Below are positions 49,755 through 59,221 of a stretch of 64,000 nucleotides of DNA, piece by piece. The notes beneath the pieces are model-generated. The model saw only the letters and a program-made list of their open reading frames with translations, was not told the origin of the DNA and made no database searches. The position numbers and the translations under genes were made by a program. Origin of the DNA: Flammeovirgaceae bacterium (GTDB taxonomy: Bacteria; Bacteroidota; Bacteroidia; Cytophagales; Cyclobacteriaceae). Position 1 is the first letter of the stretch; each line of letters starts with the position of its first letter. The stretch lies in NCBI GenBank assembly GCA_016709845.1, contig JADJMA010000013.1, positions 62,001-126,000 of the forward strand. Reading direction: 5' to 3'.

Positions 49755-50650
49755 ATGGAGCCAATTTATTTCAAAGTACCCATTCTGAGCGAGGAGACTA
49801 TTCGAGTTGAACACTGGGATTTAGATCACTTTTACAATCCCATGCATTTTCATGAGGAGTGCCAATTAACTTATATTATAGAGGGGAGTGGTAATGTGTT
49901 TGTAGGCTCAACGGTTGAAAAATTTCAAACGGGTGAGGCTTTCTTGTTTGGTAAAAACCTTCCCCACGTCCTTAGAAGTAGTGAAGAGTATTATTTGAAT
50001 AATCCTACACTTCATGCTAAGGCAATCAGCATATTTTTAGAATCGATTCTTTTCTTCATCTGTTTGAAACAATACCTGAAGGTAGAATAGCTGCAAGACT
50101 TTTAAAGTACTCATCTTATGGAGTTAGAATCCTTCCTGAACTGGCACTTAGATTATTCTCTGAACTTAGATTCTTGTCCACATTAAACGGATTAGAGAGG
50201 GTGACATCACTTTTGATGATTTTGGATAAAATATCACGAAGTAAGCATCTTCAGTTCATTTCATCGACAAGTACCCCTTTGAACTCAGTAGCAAGTGATA
50301 TTCCTAAAATAAATAAGATATTTGAATACACAACCAAAAATTCCTACAAGCAAATTACATTATCTGAAATTGCTTCTTTGGTTAATATGACTCCAAGTGC
50401 TTTCTGTAGATTTTTTAAGTTCCATACTCAAAAGACCTTCTCTCGATTTCTTATTGAAGTTAGAATCGGAATCGCCTGTAAACTCCTGTCGAGTGGAAAA
50501 TATAACTCAACGGAAAGTTGTTTTGAATCAGGGTTTAATAATATTTCAAATTTTCACCGTCACTTTAAAAATGTTACGGGGATGACTCCAACTGAATTTA
50601 AAAGGAGCATTGAGAAAACCGATTTCGAGGATAATCTAATACCTTCGTAG
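49755..50650 (+). CDS. AraC family transcriptional regulator, frameshifted
   Basis: ATG at 49755 (MEPIYFKVPILSEETIR); the frame extends three codons upstream to a TTG. N-terminal cupin domain: HWDLDHFYNPMHFHEECQLT and GSGNVFVGSTVEKFQTGEAF. A break at about 50040 interrupts the middle. The C-terminal half carries two helix-turn-helix units: ITLSEIASLVNMTPSAFCRF and CFESGFNNISNFHRHFKNV, with the signature GMTPTEFK. Joined length about 298 residues. It probably senses a small ligand and controls the neighbouring SusCD/BNR/DPP genes, but this is inference from position. Confidence 0.88.
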
Positions 50651-50774
50651 AACTTACTCACCACACATTAGATCAGTTTCCGATTTTGATAAGAGACTAT
50701 CGAATAGCGACCTCCTGAAATTCAAAAAATTGTTGCACAACCTATCTGTTGACTAGCTATGCAACAATTTGGAT

Positions 50775-51516
50775 TTAGTTTAAGATCTCGCTCTCCAACT
50801 TTATTGCTTTTGGAAACAGAATATTATTTTCAAGATGAATATGCTGATGCAGGTCAGTCAGAAACTCCTGCAGTTTGGCAAAGAATACTCGATACGACAT
50901 GCACGCATCCTGCGGAGGCGTAAAGCCATTGCTTAAGTCCTCGATCAATTCCATTGCTCTACCCACTGATGTGTGTTCTGCTTCCATCATATTAATGGGA
51001 TTGGCTATGGTACCGAAGGGCGGAGCATCCATCGATTGATTATTGCGTGTGGCTTCCGCTAATTTTTTTATGTACGGGAATAGAATTGCTTCCTCTTTAT
51101 GCATGTGCATGGTAAGCTCCTCAATAACTTCCTGCGTGTATTGTTCTATTTCGAGTAGCTCAGGATGATGATCTCCATGCACCCGGGCTACTTTTATACT
51201 CAATTCGTCTAGAAACGGAATGGCTGATGTCACATATTTGTGGTGATTGTTTATAATGTAATCAGCTAAGAAATCTAAATCCCAATTATTATAATTGTGC
51301 GTATTGGTCGATTGCCGTCCCTTTATTTCTTTAAGTTCTGATTCAACGATGCTGACTTCTATATTTTTCTTTGCACATGCTTCTGCTACGGTTTTCTTGC
51401 CTCCGCAGCAAAAGTCAATGCCGTACTTTTTTAAAAATTTCGGCCTTGCGCCAATCATTGGTTACCAATTCACCTATACTGGGTGCTTGAGTAGATAGTA
51501 CGTTTGATGTTTCCAT
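50775..51516 (-). CDS. ric: Iron-sulfur cluster repair di-iron protein (RIC), frameshifted
   Basis: Repairs Fe-S clusters damaged by nitric oxide or oxidants. Start at 51516 (METSNVLSTQAPSIGELVTN), followed by WRKAEIF, then a break near 51440 in a run of Ts/As before KKYGIDFCCGGKKT. N-terminal ScdA-type domain with the Cys pair CCGGKKT, then the hemerythrin-like di-iron domain: NNHHKYV, HGDHHPE, MHMHKEEAILFPYI, MEAEHTSVGRAM and HQHIHLENNILFPKA, giving His and Glu ligands. About 247 residues joined. It is divergent from a DGC-domain gene, and the shared region has paired promoter boxes and an inverted repeat. Confidence 0.92.
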
Positions 51517-51554
51517 GATAGTTTGCTGTAGTAATTAAATAAATTGAATAGGAT

Positions 51555-51562
51555 TCAAAATT
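51555..51562 (-). promoter_or_regulatory. Candidate -7 box for RIC
   Basis: Minus-strand TAATTTTG, an exact TAnnTTTG box, about 39 bases before the RIC start. No clear -33 element is seen. Confidence 0.45.
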
Positions 51563-51645
51563 ACGAGACTCTAGTTGAATTTTTTATGATCGAGACCAGT
51601 ATACCAGTCAGAGAAAAAAATAGCCTATCTTCTATTTGAGATTTC

Positions 51646-51670
51646 AATAAAGGACTAAAATGTCTTTATT
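51646..51670. promoter_or_regulatory. Palindromic operator candidate between RIC and the DGC gene
   Basis: AATAAAGGAC and GTCTTTATT flank TAAAAT as an inverted repeat with one extra G. It ends 3 bases before the TATATTTG box of the plus-strand promoter, where a repressor would block transcription. A NO-responsive regulator is the natural guess, as the flanking genes are RIC and a Cys-rich DGC protein. Confidence 0.45.
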
Positions 51671-51673
51671 TAT

Positions 51674-51681
51674 TATATTTG
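51674..51681 (+). promoter_or_regulatory. Promoter -7 box for the DGC gene
   Basis: TATATTTG, an exact TAnnTTTG box, followed by GCAC, 20 bases before the start codon. Confidence 0.6.
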
Positions 51682-51701
51682 CACAATTTTATTTGTAGAA
51701 T

Positions 51702-52103
51702 ATGATCGATATAGAGGAAGAGCTGAAACCTCTGGTTTACTCTTGTTCAGGCTGCTCAAGTGCAGCTCAAATGGCCAATTATTTGGCAGTAAGACTTGAT
51801 CGGAGTGGACTGGCAGAGATGTCTTGTATTGCCGGTGTAGGGGGAAATGTCAAAAACCTGGTGCGAACAGCCAAATCAGGAAGAAAGTTGATTGCCATTG
51901 ATGGCTGCTCTTTGGCATGTGCTAAAGCCTGCTTGAACAATCACTCCTTACAACCAAATTGGCATATTGAATTAAAGGGAATGGGAGTTGCGAAAAAAAA
52001 AGGAGAGGATTTTGATAGCGTGGAGGCAGAAGAGATTCTTGAAAAAATTAGTAGCGAAGTGGAAATACGGTTTTCTTTACAGCGTGAAAAGGAACTGGCA
52101 TAA
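51702..52103 (+). CDS. DGC-domain (putative zinc-binding) protein
   Basis: Intact, 133 residues, cytoplasmic. Cys-rich: YSCSGCSSAAQMANYLA near the N-terminus, MSCIAGVGGNV in the middle, then AIDGCSLACAKACLNNH, which carries the Asp-Gly-Cys that names the DGC family (PF08859). The Cys residues probably bind zinc or an iron-sulfur group, but the function is not known. The gene is first in a plus-strand group with the thioesterase (next codon) and heme A synthase, and faces RIC across an operator-like palindrome. That context suggests a role in nitrosative or anaerobic respiration stress. Confidence 0.8.
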   Translation: MIDIEEELKPLVYSCSGCSSAAQMANYLAVRLDRSGLAEMSCIAGVGGNVKNLVRTAKSGRKLIAIDGCSLACAKACLNNHSLQPNWHIELKGMGVAKKKGEDFDSVEAEEILEKISSEVEIRFSLQREKELA

Positions 52104-52565
52104 GTGAAAAAGACGCGATCAACCAATTTTTCTAAAACAATTAAAACGGAAGTGGTGTGTCCCAACGATACCAACCCAATGGGTATTTTGCAGGGTGGTC
52201 GTCTAGTGCAATGGATGGATATCGCTGCTGCCGTATGCGCTCAAACCCACGCAGGTAAAATTTGTGTTACCGTATCTATTGATACAGTGAGTTTTATCCG
52301 ACCTGCTTATGTGGGCGAGATACTGACCATCGAAGCAAAGATTACCCGTGCTTTTACTACCTCTATGGAAATCATGGTTTCGGCTTGGTCCAAAAGTGTA
52401 CCCAGTACCAAGAAATATTTGATCAGCGAATCCTACTTTACTTTTGTGGCTATAGATGAAGATGGTAAAGTTTCTTCCGTTAATACAGTGAAGCCCACCA
52501 CACTAGCCGATCGTAAGCACTATGACGATGCCGGGAGAAGAAAGAAGAAAAATAGACCTAGTTAA
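52104..52565 (+). CDS. Acyl-CoA thioesterase, hotdog fold
   Basis: GTG start directly after the stop of the DGC gene. 153 residues. Hotdog-type thioesterase of the YciA/BFIT group: VCPNDTNPMGILQGGRLVQW with the catalytic Asp position in MDIAAAVCAQTHAGK, then SFIRPAYVGEILTIEAKI and ESYFTFVAIDEDGK. The C-terminus is basic. It hydrolyses acyl-CoA to free acid and CoA; the chain-length preference cannot be inferred. Translation is probably coupled to the upstream gene. Confidence 0.88.
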   Translation: MKKTRSTNFSKTIKTEVVCPNDTNPMGILQGGRLVQWMDIAAAVCAQTHAGKICVTVSIDTVSFIRPAYVGEILTIEAKITRAFTTSMEIMVSAWSKSVPSTKKYLISESYFTFVAIDEDGKVSSVNTVKPTTLADRKHYDDAGRRKKKNRPS

Positions 52566-52609
52566 AGAAAATAGGAGCACGTTAATTTAAGATATCCGAA
52601 AAGGATAGA

Positions 52610-52617
52610 TAATTTTG
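52610..52617 (+). promoter_or_regulatory. Promoter -7 box for heme A synthase
   Basis: TAATTTTG, an exact TAnnTTTG box, 20 bases before the ctaA start. A TTTA about 21 bases upstream is a weak -33 match. Confidence 0.5.
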
Positions 52618-52637
52618 CCAGTTCAATTTTTCAACAC

Positions 52638-53661
52638 ATGGCGAAAGTAGATAATTATATAAAGATATGGTTGTGGTCGGGTATACTGCTCATCGTTTTG
52701 ATGATCGTGGTGGGTGGTATTACCCGTTTAACAGGGTCCGGATTATCTATTGTGGAGTGGAATGTAATTTCCGGAACGATTCCGCCCATCACAGACGCTC
52801 AATGGCAGCACGCTTTTGATCAGTACAAACAATTTCCACAGTATCAAAAGCTGAACCATGGAATGGACATGGCGCAGTTTAAACAAATATTTTTTTGGGA
52901 ATACCTCCATCGGTTGTTGGGTCGCTTTATTGGTCTCGTTTTTCTTCTTCCCTTTATATTTTTTTATTTTAAACGTAAACTTTCAAAGCCACTTATAAAA
53001 AACTGCTAGTGATATTCGCGCTAGGCGCATTGCAAGGTTTATGGGTTGGTATATGGTGAAGAGTGGATTAAATGATAATCCGCATGTCAGCCATTTTAGA
53101 TTGGCCATCCATCAAGGCCTGGCCTTGTTGCTTATCGTTTCCATTTTATGGACCATCTTAACAGTTAATGAAGATAAAAATGCAATTTCGAAAAATCACT
53201 CTTCCATACTTCGTATTTCCTACGCTTCCCTTATACTACTCTCTCTTCAAATAACATTGGGTGCATTTGTAGCAGGCCTGAAGGCAGGTTTTTCCTATAT
53301 CAATTTCCCCTTCATGGGTGACTCCTTTTTCCCACCTGCGATTGTCATAAAGTTAGAACCCTATTTTTACAATGGTGTGATGCTACAATTTACGCACCGA
53401 TGGCTAGCCTTTGTTGTGTTCTTTTCTTTTCTGTGGATATTAAAAATATCGAGATCGTATCAGGAAACACAAAAATATGCACGAATCCTTATCATCGTTG
53501 GGATTACACAGGTGTTGTTGGGAATAACCACACTGATGCTTTACGTGCCCTTGGCATTGGGTGTGATCCATCAATTTATTGCGATTATACTGCTTATGCT
53601 TTTGATCAAAATAATTCATATCCTAAAGCATCCCATGACTCCAGCAGCAGCGAAAATGTAA
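52638..53661 (+). CDS. ctaA: Heme A synthase, frameshifted
   Basis: Inner-membrane COX15/CtaA enzyme that oxidises heme O to heme A for cytochrome oxidase. Hydrophobic with eight helices. Signature: VVGGITRLTGSGLSIVEW near residue 22, then EYLHRLLGRFIGLVFLLP with one axial His, a break near 53005, and in the second frame VSHFRLAIHQGLAL and FTHRWLAFVVFFS, with GVIHQFIAIILL at the end. These His residues are the expected heme ligands. Joined length about 340 residues, typical. The break is after KRKLSKPLIK and a TTTTT/AAAA region. Confidence 0.92.
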
Positions 53662-53909
53662 TGTGCGTTATCCTGTCAAGGTATCGAAGGTGATAGGTTG
53701 TATAAGATACTTGAAGATAAACATGTCTTAAATAATCTACTACCGAAAAAATGTATGGTTTGTTATGAACGCCAACCCAATCGTGGGGTGGGCAACGAGA
53801 TTCACACTAAGCTAAGTTTGGCAACAACTGCTCTTACAGCTGCAAAATCTTGTCCGGCAGTGGCAATAAAGATTGTTTCATAGTTACATCCGCAAAAAAT
53901 GAAAGACAT

Positions 53910-54200
53910 CTAAGTTGGGTCTGGGGCCTTCATTTCTCTATAGATTAATATTAGTTTATCAAATTCTATGGTGAGCGTAGGGGCAATGTTTTCATTACTG
54001 ATTTCAATAGCATCGGGTGAGTAGTTTTTTCCGATTATGAATTTATAGTACAACCATTGGTCGGCTTTGGTAAACGCCCACAGTGCATCTTCGGTTTGAA
54101 AAAATTCAATGGGCTTTCGTTCGCAAGCTATTTCTATCCAGTAGTCAGCACCAAGTGCTTTTAGTTTTGTAAAAAAATTGGTTTCGGTATTCGGCATCAT
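53910..54200 (-). CDS. Small hypothetical protein
   Basis: Intact, 96 residues, cytoplasmic. MMPNTETNFFTKLKALGADY, then short alternating strands and helices with WIEIACERKPIEFFQTEDAL, WLYYKFIIGKNYSPDAIE and an end rich in Asp and Pro. No family that I recognise. On the same strand as, and 58 bases after, the PLD-like gene, so probably part of its transcript. Confidence 0.55.
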   Translation of the reverse strand: MMPNTETNFFTKLKALGADYWIEIACERKPIEFFQTEDALWAFTKADQWLYYKFIIGKNYSPDAIEISNENIAPTLTIEFDKLILIYREMKAPDPT

Positions 54201-54257
54201 TCATTCTGCTGCTAAAGTAGGATCGATCGGCTTTGCCATTGCCGGGAGTACCTACCA

Positions 54258-55157
54258 CTAAGCAGATGCCGAGATCTTTTGATTAACAATGATTTGCAAA
54301 TGCATAACCTCATCAAGGGTTGCATCGTATTTTTTTAACACGGCTGCGCTGCGGCTATACGCTAACCACATACTGCACAACTGGCGATCAGTATGTTGTT
54401 CAGGATCGAGGCTGCTTACCATTGCATCGGAGCCATCAATTTTTAATTTGTGCACATGACCCTTAATCTGCTCATGAAGTTGCAATAACTTGGTTTGTAA
54501 ACTCACGCGCTCGGCAAGTAGCTCAGGTGTGGTAACGCGAGCTTTACTATTGGCGAGGGTGAGGTAATCTTCTTTTTTGAAATACTGGTTTTTTAATTTT
54601 ATATGATCCCACGAAAAGCCAGCAGTGGTGAGCGCAAGCAATTGTTTTTTTTCATTTCGGGATTTACTTTCGCGTTCCTTAAATGTGGGATACACTAACT
54701 CATATTCCTGAATAAGGGTTTCGTTGAGAGGCTCCCCAAATTCGTAATAGCCTATAAACCACGACTTCAGCGTTTCAATTTCTTTTGCATCCGTAATTTT
54801 GTAAAAAAGTTCTTCGCTGTCTTTGAGGCCTTCGAGAGTGAAGTGGCCGGAACCAACAAAGGCAACAGATTTTCGAAACGGCAGATCGAAAATATATACA
54901 TTGGCATTAAATGAGTTGCGTGTGTAAATGTTTAGTGTGATACGCCCCTGGTAGTGGCGCCAGATTTTGCGCAGCACTTCGGGATCGGAAGGCACATCCA
55001 ACCCGGTTACAATTTCCATTTTGGTTTTAGTGGGGATGCGGCTTCGGATAAAATCGAAACCGGCTTCGGAGATTGCGGCAGTAGCGATATAGCAATGTTC
55101 TACTTGTTGCAGGAGCTTATCGTTAATGAACGGAACAGCCAATTTTTTAATAATCAT
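54258..55157 (-). CDS. PLD-like nuclease-fold protein, degenerate active site
   Basis: Intact, 299 residues. N-terminal part resembles a phospholipase D/helicase-associated nuclease-like domain: CYIATAAISEAGFDFIRSR, TKMEIVTGLDVPSDPEVL, and NANVYIFDLPFRKSVAFVGS followed by GHFTLEGLKDSEELF. In active members the first motif is His-x-Lys and the next is GSxN; here they read NAN and GSGH, so the catalytic His, Lys and Asn are missing. The C-terminal half is helical with a coiled-coil feel (LAERVSLQTKLLQLHEQIKG). The protein may bind DNA or a partner without cutting. Function unknown. Confidence 0.6.
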   Translation of the reverse strand: MIIKKLAVPFINDKLLQQVEHCYIATAAISEAGFDFIRSRIPTKTKMEIVTGLDVPSDPEVLRKIWRHYQGRITLNIYTRNSFNANVYIFDLPFRKSVAFVGSGHFTLEGLKDSEELFYKITDAKEIETLKSWFIGYYEFGEPLNETLIQEYELVYPTFKERESKSRNEKKQLLALTTAGFSWDHIKLKNQYFKKEDYLTLANSKARVTTPELLAERVSLQTKLLQLHEQIKGHVHKLKIDGSDAMVSSLDPEQHTDRQLCSMWLAYSRSAAVLKKYDATLDEVMHLQIIVNQKISASA

Positions 55158-55250
55158 GAACGAGGTAATTGATTTCTTTTGTTTGCAAATTACGGCTTAA
55201 GTTGTTGGCTTAGTATTATCTGATGTATTTTGCATACCAAATTAATACCC

Positions 55251-55448
55251 ATGACTGAACGAGAACTGATTAAGCTGGAAGGTACCATCCGCAAGAAAAT
55301 GGAAGACATTAAGAAACAACGGGTGTCTTTGAAAGACAGCGGCATTGGTGGGTTAATGAATTCCCTAAAGAAAGTGGATGAAGCGCTTTATGAAAAGATT
55401 CTGCCTGAGTATAAAAAGATGGCTGCTGAAAGTAACATTTTTAAGTAG
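55251..55448 (+). CDS. Small conserved helical protein
   Basis: ATG at 55251, 65 residues. Very charged and helical: MTERELIKLEGTIRKKMEDI then KKQRVSLKDSGIGGLMNSLK, ending YKKMAAESNIFK. Seven codons upstream in frame also open but contain no better start. Cytoplasmic; no domain recognised. Confidence 0.55.
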   Translation: MTERELIKLEGTIRKKMEDIKKQRVSLKDSGIGGLMNSLKKVDEALYEKILPEYKKMAAESNIFK

Positions 55449-55491
55449 TGTTCAATTGTGCTTCCAAATTTTAAACTTAGGCAGAATCATT

Positions 55492-57142
55492 TCATTTATC
55501 TCCTAGTGTATTAAAATTATATACATAATAATTGGAATCGACAGTAAGGGTTGTCTTACCGGTCTCCAACTTTTCAGATTTTGTTTGCCGGGTTGGGTTT
55601 AGTATTACTTCTTTTCCATCAATCCAAACCTTTACGGGCATATCAAAACCAGGGATGCAATTTGTCCAGTGGTAACTTAGTTTACCATCGCGAATGGCAT
55701 ATTCAAAAACCGGAATGCGAATGTCACGCAAGTATTGATCAAAGAAAGCATCTAGTTTTAAACCGAGACTGCTGGCTATATACTCTTCTATCTGCTTGGT
55801 TGTTACCGTTTGATGATAAAATTCTTTATTAAGTCCGCGCAACATAGCATGCCATTTTTCGTCATCATTAACAATTTGCCTTAACGTGTGCAGCATGTTA
55901 TTTCCTTTATTATACATGTCAGCACCACTGCCATTTACATCATAATCACCAATCATGGGGCTTGTATTGGAAATATTCATGCGAATGCCTTTTGTGTATT
56001 CTGCCCCGGCTTCCTTGCCATAATAATATTCAACAAACAAACTTTCCGAATACATGGTAAAGCCTTCGTGTATCCACATATCAGCCATGTCTTTGTAGGT
56101 AATGTTGTTAGCAAACCATTCGTGCCCCGATTCATGAATGATAATATAATCCCATTTTAATCCCCAACCGGTTCCACTTAAGTCCCGACCGAGATAGCCA
56201 TTTTGATAGCCGTTGCCATAGGTGGTAGAGCTTTGGTGTTCCATACCCAGATAGGGTACTTCTACCAGTTTGTAACTGTCTTCATAAAATGGATATGGTC
56301 CAAACCAATATTCAAAAGCCTTCATCATTTTTTTGCATCTTCAAAATGCACTTTGGCTTTTCGAGGTTGCTGCGCAATACCCAATAGTCCATATCTAGTG
56401 GTCCTTTTTCACCGGGATATTTTTCTGAAAAATGAACGTAGTCGCCAATATTAATATTCACGCCATAGTTATTTATCGGGTTCACTACTTCCCAAGTGAA
56501 TGTTTTGGTTTTGTTTTTCTCTTTCTTCTCACTTTTTAACCGGCCATTAGAAACGGCAATCAAATCACCCGGTACGTTTACGGAAATGATCATCCCATTA
56601 TCGGGTTCATCATACATGTGATCTTTGCATGGCCACCACAAGCTAGCACCAATGCCCTGGCAGCTGGTAGCAATAAAATGTTTTTGGTTTGCGTCCTTTT
56701 TCCATGAAAATCCGCCATCCCACGGAGCATTTTTTGCAGCTAAGGGTTTGCCGGAATATTCAATTTTAATTTCATTAATGTCTCCGGGGATTTGCTCTTT
56801 AATTAATTTGATAAAATGAGCATTGCCCTCATGGGTAACCTCCAGCGGTTTGCCTTCTTGCGTTACGCTCCCCATAACCATGGGTGGTTGCAGGTCAATT
56901 TGCATAACCGTATTAGGTTCAAGAACTTTATACTTAATGATATTGCTTCCTTTAATAGATTGATTCTCCGGATCGACAGCAACTGTCAAGTTGTACTTAA
57001 GCAGGTCCCACCAGACGCGCTCTGGAGTAATTGCACCTCGTAAAGAATCCTGATGCGTGTATTTTTTCTCTAAGTGTGCCTGCTGGGCGTAGGAAAAAGT
57101 AATCGAAATCAACAACAGTAGTGTAGAGATGTATTTTTTCAT
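55492..57142 (-). CDS. Secreted M1 family aminopeptidase, frameshifted
   Basis: Zinc aminopeptidase that removes N-terminal residues from peptides. Signal peptide (about 19 residues, TFSYAQQA). N-terminal beta domain with LLKYNLTVAVDPENQSIKGS. A break near 56325 in an A run (KMQKNDE) precedes the catalytic part: LGMEHQSSTTYGNGYQNGYL (exopeptidase GxMEN-type site, here GMEH), then HESGHEWFANN (HExxH) and WIHEGFTMYSESL with the third Glu ligand. Joined length about 550 residues, short for M1 but normal for Bacteroidota forms without the C-terminal HEAT domain. Confidence 0.9.
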
Positions 57143-57455
57143 AGAATTTGTGAGGCGTAAGATTTAGTTTGGACGGAAATTTGAGGTTTTAATCAAACTT
57201 ATATTTTTCCTCAACTTTTGGTAACTTATTTACCGGAGCAACTACTATTACCAACCAAAATACCACTACCGTGTGTACTTTCAGTCGCATCTGGTTTGTT
57301 TGTTCCCTTATTTTGTTTGCCGATGGATCTTTTTTTCTCAGAACACAGTCACAATATTTACTTACATTCAAAAATATTCTGCAAATTTGGTAGTGTAAGA
57401 TTCATCGATGAGTCTGGTATTTTTTTAATCGGTAAATGCAATAATTGTAATTAGT
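57143..57455. other. Divergent intergenic region
   Basis: About 310 bases between the divergent M1 aminopeptidase and amidohydrolase start codons. A minus-strand open frame (MRLKVHTVVVFWLVIVVAPV) has signal-peptide-like sequence but no support. No promoter box of the TAnnTTTG type was clear. Confidence 0.4.
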
Positions 57456-59120
57456 ATGTCAACAAGAAGAAAATTTATCAAACAAGTTACTCCTTTGGCG
57501 CTCACTCCTTTCATCTCTTGGGAGACCATGTTTAAGACATTACCTGATTTAATTCTTTACAATGCAAACATCATTACCGTAGATGCAAACCAACCTCGCG
57601 CTCAGGCATTGGCCATTTATCAAGATCGGATTACTGCAATTGGTGATGATGCTACCATATTGAAACTGGCCACAGCAAAAACCAAAAAAATTGACATTGG
57701 TGGAAGCACCATAACGCCAGGTTTTATTGACGCACATTCTCACCCTGCTTATTCTGGAATGGCCCATCTCAGGATGATTGACTGCTCACTACCTTCTATT
57801 GATGCTATTAAATCTGCACTTTATCAACGGGCTAAAAATACGAAGCCAGGAGATTGGGTGTTGGGTTTCAAATATGACGATACAAAAACGAAAGAAGGAA
57901 GGATTATTACGCGTTGGGATATCGATGAGGTGGTACCCGATCATCCTGTAATGATAGAACATCGTGGAGGTCATTCTGTTTATGTGAATTCAAAGGCTCT
58001 TGAGTTGGCTTCAATAGTCAAAACTAGCACAGATCCGGAGGGTGGCAAAATCGGCAGAGATTCTTCAGGTGAAATCACAGGGCAATTACTAGAAAATGCT
58101 GTGAACCCAGTGAGAAAATTAATTCCGAATACATATTCCCGTACAGAACGTGCTGAGGGTGTTAAACTCATTACGCAAATGATGTCTCGTAGTGGGGTTA
58201 CTTCCGTTACGGATGCCTATGGTTCTGCGGAGTACTTAACTGCTTACAATGATGCATTCAAGGCGGGTGAATTGAGATCACGCATCTATTGTATGATGAG
58301 CTATCAAGGTATTGATACTATGATTGATGCCGGTTTTCAAACTGGCTTTGGCAATGAATGGGTAAGGATTGGTGGAATGAAGGCTACCCTGGACGGTTCT
58401 ATTTCCGAAAGAACCGCACGTTTATCAAAACCTTATGTGGGCAGGCCGAATGACTTTGGAATAATTGTTATGGATGAAGATGAAATTTACCCGTATGCAA
58501 TCAAGGCACATAAAGCGGGTTGGCAGATTGGTATTCACGCCAATGGCGATGTGGCCATCGACAAAACATTAAATATTTATGAACGATTACAAAAGGAATA
58601 TCCGCGAAACGATCCACGGTTTCGAATCGAACATTGTACGGTTATCAACAAAGATTTGGTGGCCCGCATGCAAAAGCTAAATGCTATTCCCAATCCTTTT
58701 TCAACCTATGTTTACTTCCATGGTGAAAAGATGAAAGAATATGGAGCAGAACGATTGGAAAATATGTTTGCACTAAGAAGTTTTCTCAATGCGGGATTAA
58801 AAGCAACACAAACGTCAGATTATCCGCCTGGACCTTTCGAGCCAATGATGGCCATTCAATCAAGTGTAACCAGAACCGATATGAAAGGTAACCTTTGGGG
58901 GGGTAGTCAAAAAATAAGTGTCGATGAAGCTATTAAAATTGGAACGCTCCATGGTGCGTATGCTTCCTTTGAAGAAAATGAGAAAGGCTCTTTAGAAGAA
59001 GGTAAACTTGCTGATCTTGTAGTATTGGCAAAAGATCCTCGAAAGGAAGACCCTTTAAAAATCGTTAACATTCCTATTGAACGGACAATGGTTGGAGGTA
59101 AGTGGGTTTATGAAAGTTGA
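57456..59120 (+). CDS. Amidohydrolase (YtcJ-like), exported
   Basis: Intact, 554 residues. Metal-dependent amidohydrolase 3 family. N-terminus begins with a twin-arginine-like motif (STRRKFIKQ) and a hydrophobic stretch, so it may be exported folded. Metal sites: PGFIDAHSHPAYSG near residue 90, Lys/His region (IGIHANGDVAIDKT) and the Asp in TSDYPPGPFEP. The family hydrolyses varied amides, including cyclic ones. It precedes mmsA and an omega-aminotransferase, suggesting it feeds a beta-amino acid route, but this is inference. Confidence 0.88.
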   Translation: MSTRRKFIKQVTPLALTPFISWETMFKTLPDLILYNANIITVDANQPRAQALAIYQDRITAIGDDATILKLATAKTKKIDIGGSTITPGFIDAHSHPAYSGMAHLRMIDCSLPSIDAIKSALYQRAKNTKPGDWVLGFKYDDTKTKEGRIITRWDIDEVVPDHPVMIEHRGGHSVYVNSKALELASIVKTSTDPEGGKIGRDSSGEITGQLLENAVNPVRKLIPNTYSRTERAEGVKLITQMMSRSGVTSVTDAYGSAEYLTAYNDAFKAGELRSRIYCMMSYQGIDTMIDAGFQTGFGNEWVRIGGMKATLDGSISERTARLSKPYVGRPNDFGIIVMDEDEIYPYAIKAHKAGWQIGIHANGDVAIDKTLNIYERLQKEYPRNDPRFRIEHCTVINKDLVARMQKLNAIPNPFSTYVYFHGEKMKEYGAERLENMFALRSFLNAGLKATQTSDYPPGPFEPMMAIQSSVTRTDMKGNLWGGSQKISVDEAIKIGTLHGAYASFEENEKGSLEEGKLADLVVLAKDPRKEDPLKIVNIPIERTMVGGKWVYES

Positions 59121-59221
59121 TCAATCTTAAAAGATTGAGTTGGCTGAACAATAAACAGGTTATCTAGTAATACAATACTTGCAGTTAGAAGGATATTTTT
59201 AGAGCAGATAAGTTAATAAAG

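Noticed and set aside
53698..53883. Open frame after ctaA with a CxxC (KKCMVCYERQPN)
   Set aside because: It begins with a TTG or no clear start, and no Cys-rich family matched when I compared the residues. Left uncalled.
54258..55157. Defence system around the PLD-like protein
   Set aside because: Its active site is degenerate, and neighbours are a small protein and metabolic or peptidase genes. No helicase, methylase or effector is adjacent.
57189..57371. Minus-strand frame with a signal-like MRLKVHTVVVFWLVIVV
   Set aside because: The expected lipobox does not appear in the same frame, and the region is a divergent promoter region.
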